A stretch of 64,000 nt of DNA from Tetrapisispora phaffii CBS 4417 (taxonomy: Eukaryota > Ascomycota > Saccharomycetes > Saccharomycetales > Saccharomycetaceae), in contig NC_016521.1 in assembly GCF_000236905.1 (NCBI RefSeq), forward strand, positions 963,521 to 1,027,520, written 5' to 3'. Position numbers and translations under genes: made by a program. Within the stretch, counting starts at the first letter, position 1. Each line of letters starts with the position of its first letter. Shown piece after piece: positions 56,758-64,000 of this stretch. The notes beneath the pieces were generated by a model that was given only the letters and a program-made list of their open reading frames with translations, was not told the origin of the DNA and did not search any database.

Positions 56758-59700
56758 TTATTGAACTACTTCTGTGATTGCCGATGTCAATCTAATGAAG
56801 TTGTAATGATTGGCGACTTGATTATAAATCTTTACTTTTTGCAACAATTCGGCTTGGGAGATTGTGTTAATCCAATTACCAGAGCAAGGACAATGCTCTG
56901 ACATTAAATCTTTTTTCACACGTCTGCATTTGACACAACGTGGATCTTGGGTATAGTATGCTTCAAAGTCGCTCACCAACATTTGAATTAAGTGGTCTTC
57001 AAATAATTGTTTTGCTAAAGGTTTCTCACATCTTTCACAGGAAAAGACTGTTTCTATGTTGGCTTTACAGATATCTATGTCTGTTATATGATAGCAATGT
57101 TCACATAAGAAACAATTAATAACCAAACTGGAAGAAGGATTTTGAAATTCAGATTTCTTCTCAAACTCACGTATTTCAAATATCTTCAATAGTTCTTTTC
57201 TTAATTCTCTAACTTCTAAGGTTGTCTTTGTTGATAACAACATCACTTGACAAATAAATTTAACAAATTCGAGCAATGGATTTTTCATGTTCAAGTGAGA
57301 TCCCGGAACTACTGGAAAAATGTAGTCGTTTTTATATTGCGGATCTAAAATAAATTCCTGTTGATTACGGAATAATTTTTGGACTCTTTGTAATAATGTC
57401 TGATAAAACATTTTTGTGTAGTTCTCCAATGGTCCAGTCTCGTCATCATCATTATTTCGATCTTTTACAATAGGCAATTGTGTTAGTCTTTGGGTGCCAG
57501 CTTTACTTTCGTAATATTGATCTTTAGACTTCACCATGCTGTCTAATATAATCATGATCCAGTCATCGAATTCAGGTTGATAAATTGCTGGTAAGAAATC
57601 CTTTATCTGCCATTGAGAATAGGCAGACATCTCCTGGGTTTCGGAATCGGTGATTTCGTTACAGGCTAAACCACTGAAATTAAATTTGTCCATCCATATT
57701 AGTATATCCCAATAACGTTCGACACTGAGATCTAAGTAACAGAAAGAGGAACTTGAACGGATGGCCTTTACAATATATTGACCGTAAGCATAACAATTTT
57801 CTGGGGAAGTTTTCGAAGTTTTAATAAATAGTTTATTTCTATCAGCATAGACTACTGAAGAACCTAATGATACGAATTCATTGATTAGCTGCAATAAAGA
57901 TTTTTTTGTCAAGTTATTAACGTGATATCTTAATGTACCATCGAATAGTTTAGAATCAGGGTTTTGAACCCATGAAACAAATGAATTAACAAGTAGATCT
58001 GCACTAACATCACCTTTCAGAGCTTGATCCCACCATGATTTCAAAACAGATCTTAGTACACTCAATGAACCAGTCGAAAAAGAATCTTGCACAAACGAAG
58101 AACCTGTACCATTTTCATTATTATTATTTATCATAAGTGAATTAACTTCGGCTAAATCACTACCATCAATGCTACTGATGACAGCAGATGTTAAAACTGT
58201 ATTTACTGTCAAATTGTTAATTGATAGCTCCAAAGTAACATTATCATAAACATCTGGATTGTTAATTTCAAGGAATTTCAGATCATTCATAATCCAGGAA
58301 GTGTTCAAATCAAATTCTTTTTGAGTACCACCATAATCAGGCAGAGGTGTTTTATCATTCCACCATAAAACAATACCTTCATTTTTTAACTTTCTTGCAT
58401 ATAGTACGTCAATAATAAAGTTCATTTCGTGTAACTTCAAGTTACAAATAGGAATGTTACTATAATGAGATAATGTGATCAGTGTATGTAACGATGAACC
58501 ACTGCTGACTAAATTAGAAACTATAATTTTACTCAAAATAGTTTGCCAGTTTAATTGAGGTAATGATAATTCGTTAGAAGCTAACTCGATTAAGGGAACT
58601 TGATTTAAGTATTTGACGAAATTTAATAACTTCATAATATATGGTGATTGAATTAACATCAAGAATTGCAAACCTTTTTCATCCTTTATATCAGATAGTA
58701 TTTGTGACAGCTTTTTATAAACCTTCGTAATATCAGTATAACTAAACTGTTCAAAATTTAAGTCCTTAGTTAGATTAATTGAACGATAATGATTATAATG
58801 ATCATCCTTCTTTTTATTGTATGCAGTTTTATAAAGTTGTTCAATTGTAGCAGGTTGTAAAACTTGCGCATGGTTAGAGGGCTTCAAGGTTAAAATTCTT
58901 ACTGTTTTATCCCATGATTTATAGACAGTAAAAAATTCATAACCAATATCACTAACGAGATGCAAAATGTATGAAATTCCAGGTGGAAGAGATGACAAAT
59001 ATCTATTATTATCAGACATGGATAAACTTTTCATATCAAAACCTTTTTGTAATCCTCGTCCTAGTGCTCCCATAGCGTTGGATGAAAAAGATACAGTAGA
59101 ACCTAATTCAATAATAGCACGTTCTGAAGAAGTAATTGTACTTTCAAATATACCCATTACACCTTCATCATTTAGAATACTGGTTGGATCTTCGCTTTCA
59201 GCTTCATATATCTTCTCAGGCAGTGTTAATTTAAATAATGAACCATTCTTACCTTCATTTAAAAAATGATTATTTGGTAGCATGGCATTGGACTTTTCTA
59301 CGGTACACTTTTTAATTTTATTAATAGGTATTTCTTCATTTTTGAATTTTATGAATAGAGTTTTTGGAATCTTAAAATTTAGCACCTGAATTTTCTGGTT
59401 AATTAGTACATACACTTCAAGCTCACCAGGTTGGTCTCCTTTCTTATACTGTATAATCTCCCAAGTTGAGTTTGCATAGGATTCAGCCTGTTTTCGAATC
59501 ATAGAACTTAGCATATTTCTGCCAGATGAAGAATTATTGTTACCAAATAATTCATTTCTTCGGTTTCTATCTTTTTGTTGAATTTTCCATTTAATTTTTT
59601 GATATTTTAACCAACCTACATAATTGTCCTCGATTGCAGGAAATTCCGCTGGTAACACCATATTTTCTTCTGCTGTGTTTTCATTTTTATCTTGAATTCT

Positions 59701-62700
59701 CTTTCTTTTGCCTCCAAACTTTCTAGACATAACTTTACCAACCTTAAACTTCTCAATTAATTCATCATTAGTGTCTTTAAACATGTCCTCTATATCATTG
59801 ACTTTTCTATGCTCGAGATTATCATTTGATTTAGAGAAAAATCTCGTCAATGAACTTTGTTTTGCCTTTTCGGTCTTGGTGGATATTTTCTTTTTTAACC
59901 AATCTGGATGTTCAACTCTAGGGACTGGATTAGTAACATCTTGTAAAGCAGCTGGAATAGTAATAATTTTTTGTACTACAGATGCCACTCTTTCTCTATA
60001 ATAATCCCAATCAATAATACTCCTGGGGTCAAAATTCTCCAATGTTGGGTCTTGCAGCCAACGCCTTAAATAAGTTCTCTTTATTTGAATATCTGATGAG
60101 AAGATTGCTACTGGAATAGCACGTTCGGTAACAGGTGCATTTATTGGTTTACTACTGATAATATATTTACATTGTAAACCTTTATCCCTAACAATTTCCT
60201 CGCCCAAAAATTCACCTAATCTTTTGGCGGTTGTAATAGACGTAGATTTTTGTCCTTCATATTCCTTTAGTGTTTTAGACATACTTCTATTTTCACAAAT
60301 TAATTCAATCAGATCTTCATCTTCTAACATGGAACCTCTCGTATCCAAAATATCTAACCAACGATTAGCAACATCGGCAACTGACTTATAACAATTTTCT
60401 AAAGTATCACCTTCTAAAAATACTTTGAAGATGTCACTTTGAAAATTTTTAATCAATTGTAACTCACCACGTCTTTTAAGCTCAAAACCTTTTAATTCTG
60501 CCAAAGAACCATCGTCGTTGAAAACAGCATAACGTTTTTTAATCCCTTTACCTTCTTCTTTCGATGTTGGTAAAACCATAGCTTTATATGGACCATCGAC
60601 TTCAAAAAAAATGGAATTTTCCTTTTGTACTTTATATTTCTTTTTAATTGGATCTATCAGAGTTTGGTATTGTTCGTTACTAAATTGTTGATGAACTTTA
60701 TAATTCAACATGGAACATGGGTACGACATAAATAATTTCTTACCATTTCTCAGAGTGAAAGTATAATTTTCTGGGAATGATTTTGGAATAATACACCAAA
60801 TACCATCTGTATCTAACTCCAATGGTCGTCCTATACCGTCAACAATTGATCTTGCCATTTGAATAATTGTTGCACCTGTCAAACAAGTAATACCCGCCAT
60901 TTCCATTGAGTACCAACGTGAACCTTTTCTCATAACATAACCATAGAAGGAATTCAAAATAACTTTGTGAGCCAATTGTAGAGAATCATATAAAACTATC
61001 ATTTTTTTAGCTTCCTCTTTACCATGAAAATCGTCTTTATCTAAACTAGACATTTTACCTTTCCATGTTTTAGCCAAGCCCTTAAATTCATATCTTCTAT
61101 CTCTAAAAGAACGTACCGTATCTATATAAAATGGATTTTCTCTTTGGCAAACAATAGATTCTCTTTCAATAATTTCTGATACCTTGGTTTTGTGGTATAC
61201 CTTTTTGGAATAATCCGTCAAACGTTTTTTAATTTGTTCAACTTGTTCTGTGTAACTTAATTCATCGAATGTTAAAAATGGTTTCTTGGACATTTTATTT
61301 TTATTCTTGAAAGTTTCATTTTGTAAGGCTCTCTTGATCATATTATATTCATCCATTTTTGTAGGGAAAAAGTTACCTCTCCAAGCCCACTTGAGTCGTC
61401 TATCACATTTTTTACTGGGCCTATTAAAGTCACAACTAGCACAATCTCTTTCAGATTTTATACTATCTGGTTGTAATCTATTTGTAATCATAATGTTTGG
61501 ATACATAGATGCGACATCAACGTGATAAATAAGAGGTAATTCGTCTCTTTGTGGGTTTAATTTCATATCAGTTAATTTATTTGCTATATCTGCTTTTATT
61601 TCCTCGAAATTGGTGACGTCTTCGATTTTTGAATTACATTCTACTTCAATGGAGAACTTCATAGCGCCAGTTAATTCTTCCATTAAATTTTCAACAGTAT
61701 TCGGATCTATCGTAAATTTATTGGGTATGTCACTTCTAAAAACACCTGCTTCTAGTGACTCCACGTGCCCACCAACATAGGTTTCTGATTCCAGAAGATG
61801 ACCATCATAAAATCTTTCTATTGGATCTGTATGTTTATTTGGTAGAATAATTTCGTTTTGGTATGCTTGAACCATTAATAACATTTCACATAAGGTCCCG
61901 GTACCTTTTCTTAGAGTTTCATCTGGATTTAATGGAATGATTGTACAAAGGGAAAAGATGAAAGGGTGGACATATTTCATGTATAGATAATAAGTTGCAA
62001 CAGCGTCAGAAACAGAATATTCAGATAAAATTTGAGGTTTTTCGTATGCATAAGGGGTCATTAATTCTGGGTCTAATTCAATTGGGTTATAACCTAATTT
62101 TGCTTGAGTAACTGCTTTTAAACCCTGTGAACCTTGGGGTAAATATGAATCACGCTTTACCCAACGGTAGCAGTCCATGTGTGCACAGTATGAAGATTTA
62201 TATTCACCTTCAGCATCAGCAGCAAAACCAATTTCATCATACATGTTAATTCCGTGTATTTTTGATCTTGTTTCAACAAAGGGCCAATCGAAGAAGTCAC
62301 CATTAAAGGTAGAGATAACAGTTGGTTTTGCCTCTCTTATATGCTCAAAAAATCTGTTTAATAATCCCACTTCATCAACTTCGTTAAAAATTGTAAATAA
62401 ACCTTGATATTCTTGTTTTGGTGTATACTCAAAATCCTCAATATCCTCTGAAATAATTTCTCTGTTTGTAATTAGATAACCGTCTCCATCGATCATATAT
62501 GAAATCATCATTATTTGATCGAGTTGTGCATCCGGGAATTTTAATGGAGGTTTTGTTGTTTCGATATCGAAAGCTAAAACGACTGGATCTGCAAATGCAA
62601 CTTTATCGGTGTGTTCAAAGAAGCCTTGTGACGTTATTTTATACCATTTACCGACCCTTATATCTTTATCAATGGATACTCTGACATGATACGGCACATC

Positions 62701-63405
62701 ATACTCTCTAATGTCTTCTATAACTTTTTGGGCCTCTACAGCTGTGTTGTTATTATTTTGGTTATAGATATTTCTTTGCATTCTATTATTCGCATTATCT
62801 CTTAATATAGGTCTTAATAAATTTCTTGCTTCAAAAAGTTGATTTGAATTTACGAAGCTCAATTTAATTAATGTTTTCTTTAAACCAATTAGATGATTAT
62901 CCTTTGCTAAATCATCCTTTATCAGAACAGATATATTTTTTAAGCATGATTCTAAATATTTTTTCAAAAATTCTTCAACATCATTAATTCTTGAATCGTC
63001 AGTAACAGTAATAAAGAAGTACGGATCATAAACAACTGATGATTTGAAACTACCGCCTTCTTCATCAAGAAAGTAAAAATCAACACCGGCAACACCGACA
63101 TTACTGTTACTTCCTGATGAAGAATAAATTGAGTCCTGAGATAAAACAGTTGGATGCATATTCACTAGCCAACCAACTCTGCCTGGGATATTTTGTAACT
63201 TTGTATTCTTAATGGAACCACTGAACTGTGGTGGTATGTATCTTTCAAATCCCATCATGGTATCGATCTCATCGACTTTACCGGATTGTAACAATTGTTG
63301 TGCAGACAAAGCAAATCCATTTCTTTGTGAATTAGCACCTCCGGGGTTCTTAACAAACCTAGCTGTTGTGGATCCCTTATATGAACTATTGTTGCTATTT
63401 GACAT
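56758..63405 (-). CDS. POL2: Pol2, catalytic subunit of DNA polymerase epsilon
   Basis: The 2215-residue protein has an active 3'-5' exonuclease (FDIETTK, Asp/Glu near residues 280/282), family B polymerase motif A (DVASMYPNIM, near 628) and motif C (LDTDGIW, near 863). A Cys-rich P-domain region (CASCDFNRPSKKC, near 655) matches the Fe-S cluster site. A PCNA-interacting box QSSLTRFF lies near 1180. The C-terminal half is a degenerate polymerase module that binds the CMG helicase and ends in two zinc fingers (from about 2097, CFLCEHC... and CVKCRR...CPC). It is the leading-strand replicase. A GTG two codons upstream is not needed. S. cerevisiae Pol2 (YNL262W) is about 2222 aa. Confidence 0.98.
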   Translation of the reverse strand: MSNSNNSSYKGSTTARFVKNPGGANSQRNGFALSAQQLLQSGKVDEIDTMMGFERYIPPQFSGSIKNTKLQNIPGRVGWLVNMHPTVLSQDSIYSSSGSNSNVGVAGVDFYFLDEEGGSFKSSVVYDPYFFITVTDDSRINDVEEFLKKYLESCLKNISVLIKDDLAKDNHLIGLKKTLIKLSFVNSNQLFEARNLLRPILRDNANNRMQRNIYNQNNNNTAVEAQKVIEDIREYDVPYHVRVSIDKDIRVGKWYKITSQGFFEHTDKVAFADPVVLAFDIETTKPPLKFPDAQLDQIMMISYMIDGDGYLITNREIISEDIEDFEYTPKQEYQGLFTIFNEVDEVGLLNRFFEHIREAKPTVISTFNGDFFDWPFVETRSKIHGINMYDEIGFAADAEGEYKSSYCAHMDCYRWVKRDSYLPQGSQGLKAVTQAKLGYNPIELDPELMTPYAYEKPQILSEYSVSDAVATYYLYMKYVHPFIFSLCTIIPLNPDETLRKGTGTLCEMLLMVQAYQNEIILPNKHTDPIERFYDGHLLESETYVGGHVESLEAGVFRSDIPNKFTIDPNTVENLMEELTGAMKFSIEVECNSKIEDVTNFEEIKADIANKLTDMKLNPQRDELPLIYHVDVASMYPNIMITNRLQPDSIKSERDCASCDFNRPSKKCDRRLKWAWRGNFFPTKMDEYNMIKRALQNETFKNKNKMSKKPFLTFDELSYTEQVEQIKKRLTDYSKKVYHKTKVSEIIERESIVCQRENPFYIDTVRSFRDRRYEFKGLAKTWKGKMSSLDKDDFHGKEEAKKMIVLYDSLQLAHKVILNSFYGYVMRKGSRWYSMEMAGITCLTGATIIQMARSIVDGIGRPLELDTDGIWCIIPKSFPENYTFTLRNGKKLFMSYPCSMLNYKVHQQFSNEQYQTLIDPIKKKYKVQKENSIFFEVDGPYKAMVLPTSKEEGKGIKKRYAVFNDDGSLAELKGFELKRRGELQLIKNFQSDIFKVFLEGDTLENCYKSVADVANRWLDILDTRGSMLEDEDLIELICENRSMSKTLKEYEGQKSTSITTAKRLGEFLGEEIVRDKGLQCKYIISSKPINAPVTERAIPVAIFSSDIQIKRTYLRRWLQDPTLENFDPRSIIDWDYYRERVASVVQKIITIPAALQDVTNPVPRVEHPDWLKKKISTKTEKAKQSSLTRFFSKSNDNLEHRKVNDIEDMFKDTNDELIEKFKVGKVMSRKFGGKRKRIQDKNENTAEENMVLPAEFPAIEDNYVGWLKYQKIKWKIQQKDRNRRNELFGNNNSSSGRNMLSSMIRKQAESYANSTWEIIQYKKGDQPGELEVYVLINQKIQVLNFKIPKTLFIKFKNEEIPINKIKKCTVEKSNAMLPNNHFLNEGKNGSLFKLTLPEKIYEAESEDPTSILNDEGVMGIFESTITSSERAIIELGSTVSFSSNAMGALGRGLQKGFDMKSLSMSDNNRYLSSLPPGISYILHLVSDIGYEFFTVYKSWDKTVRILTLKPSNHAQVLQPATIEQLYKTAYNKKKDDHYNHYRSINLTKDLNFEQFSYTDITKVYKKLSQILSDIKDEKGLQFLMLIQSPYIMKLLNFVKYLNQVPLIELASNELSLPQLNWQTILSKIIVSNLVSSGSSLHTLITLSHYSNIPICNLKLHEMNFIIDVLYARKLKNEGIVLWWNDKTPLPDYGGTQKEFDLNTSWIMNDLKFLEINNPDVYDNVTLELSINNLTVNTVLTSAVISSIDGSDLAEVNSLMINNNNENGTGSSFVQDSFSTGSLSVLRSVLKSWWDQALKGDVSADLLVNSFVSWVQNPDSKLFDGTLRYHVNNLTKKSLLQLINEFVSLGSSVVYADRNKLFIKTSKTSPENCYAYGQYIVKAIRSSSSFCYLDLSVERYWDILIWMDKFNFSGLACNEITDSETQEMSAYSQWQIKDFLPAIYQPEFDDWIMIILDSMVKSKDQYYESKAGTQRLTQLPIVKDRNNDDDETGPLENYTKMFYQTLLQRVQKLFRNQQEFILDPQYKNDYIFPVVPGSHLNMKNPLLEFVKFICQVMLLSTKTTLEVRELRKELLKIFEIREFEKKSEFQNPSSSLVINCFLCEHCYHITDIDICKANIETVFSCERCEKPLAKQLFEDHLIQMLVSDFEAYYTQDPRCVKCRRVKKDLMSEHCPCSGNWINTISQAELLQKVKIYNQVANHYNFIRLTSAITEVVQ

Positions 63406-63661
63406 ACTCACACGCTCACTTTCGCTTTCACTTTCAGCAACTGCAAATAAAGCAAATCAACCCTTTTTATATGCCCTCAAGATCTTGTCCTTTTATCAGG
63501 CACAATGTTAAATGCACCACTTATAAACCAAGATATCAGCTTTTCTCAATTCGATTCACTTGTCTTTAATCAGAGCTGACCTTCCAATGGGTACAATTAC
63601 CAACTTCTCTTTACGTGTTTTATTAGAACTTACACATTAAATTATCTTACATTCACGTTTT

Positions 63662-63712
63662 ACGCGTTCCATACCATGTGATAGCCACGTGATAACCACT
63701 ATTCATCACGTG
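63662..63712 (-). promoter_or_regulatory. POL2 promoter: MCB element and two CACGTG boxes
   Basis: ACGCGT, the MluI cell-cycle box bound by MBF, lies at 63662-63667, about 255 bp upstream of the POL2 ATG. CACGTG boxes follow at 63686-63691 and 63707-63712. MCB elements drive G1/S transcription of DNA replication genes, including POL2, in S. cerevisiae, so conservation is likely. The rest of the region to the right edge shows no gene. Confidence 0.75.
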
Positions 63713-64000
63713 AATATCACATGACATGGAATTTTCCAAAAAATTTATGGAAAAACCAAGAATTCGAAAACGTTGTCAGCTAAATAAGACAATAATTATA
63801 AGAAACTGTGTAATTCAAGGTAAACTAAATATATAAAATATGTGAATCCTTGGGTTGAATAATTTAGGAAGCGTTCTACTACCAGTTCAATCGTAAATTC
63901 AAGGCGGCTACGTTCAGATTTATAGTCGGTATTAGGTGCTACGGTCAGGTACTGCAAGTGAAGCAATTATATTCAATTAGGTAATAAATTCAAAATCTCT

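Noticed and set aside
56758..63411. POL2 start at 63411
   Set aside because: This codon is GTG; ATG 63405 two codons later gives the normal MSNSNNSS start.
63650..63790. Possible centromere (CACGTG followed by AT-rich sequence)
   Set aside because: No CDEIII-like TTTCCGAA core follows; the same holds for the CACGTG at 971 and 22207. The site fits the POL2 promoter.

Overview
This window is a nuclear segment of a budding yeast in the family Saccharomycetaceae. Compact intron-poor genes, AT-rich spacers, a TACTAAC branch point and a near one-to-one match to the Saccharomyces cerevisiae gene set support this. Genus cannot be fixed from sequence alone. Two runs of N (246-269 and 52129-52148) show it is a scaffold. 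S. cerevisiae names are used below on the basis of recognisable protein sequence and gene order; no database search was run.

Layout. Positions 1-918 hold a probable retrotransposon footprint (the start of an open frame running off the left edge and a candidate LTR) beside a tRNA-Gly(GCC) gene. Next comes a block matching S. cerevisiae YJL207C-YJL210W: LAA1, NUC1, CBP1 and PEX2. DIC1 (YLR348C) follows, in a very GC-rich island with a compact promoter shared with SUI1. From SUI1 to the right end the order follows YNL244C-YNL262W: SUI1, CWC25, VPS75, CRS1, RPA49, RAD50, NRD1, MRPL17, TEX1, RTC4, GIS2, FOL1, SIP3, DSL1, ATX1, LTO1, ORC5, POL2. Genes that lie elsewhere in S. cerevisiae are interleaved: YJR098C and JJJ3 after CRS1; COQ6, a PPIL4/Cyp6-type gene and TGL2 after FOL1; LIN1 after LTO1. 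MPA43 (YNL249C) is missing between RPA49 and RAD50. This is what a pre-duplication gene order, or a post-duplication lineage with its own pattern of losses, would look like.

The genes are individually regulated housekeeping genes, not operons. Themes are genome maintenance (RAD50, ORC5, POL2, VPS75), RNA polymerase I and RNA processing (RPA49, NRD1, TEX1, CWC25, LIN1, the PPIL4-like gene), translation (SUI1, CRS1, JJJ3, GIS2, LTO1, MRPL17), mitochondria (NUC1, CBP1, DIC1, COQ6, FOL1, TGL2) and membrane traffic or lipids (LAA1, DSL1, SIP3, PEX2).

Most notable: a VPS75 gene whose first exon is only 8 nt behind a 66-nt intron; an exact 42-bp in-frame tandem duplication in DIC1; five CACGTG boxes within 87 bp, plus GC-rich palindromes, between DIC1 and SUI1; a PPIL4/Cyp6-like gene, a family S. 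cerevisiae lacks, with a degenerate cyclophilin domain; an Arg/Ser/Asn-rich tail on TEX1; and a gap whose two flanks carry the same 13-mer, suggesting unmerged contig ends.
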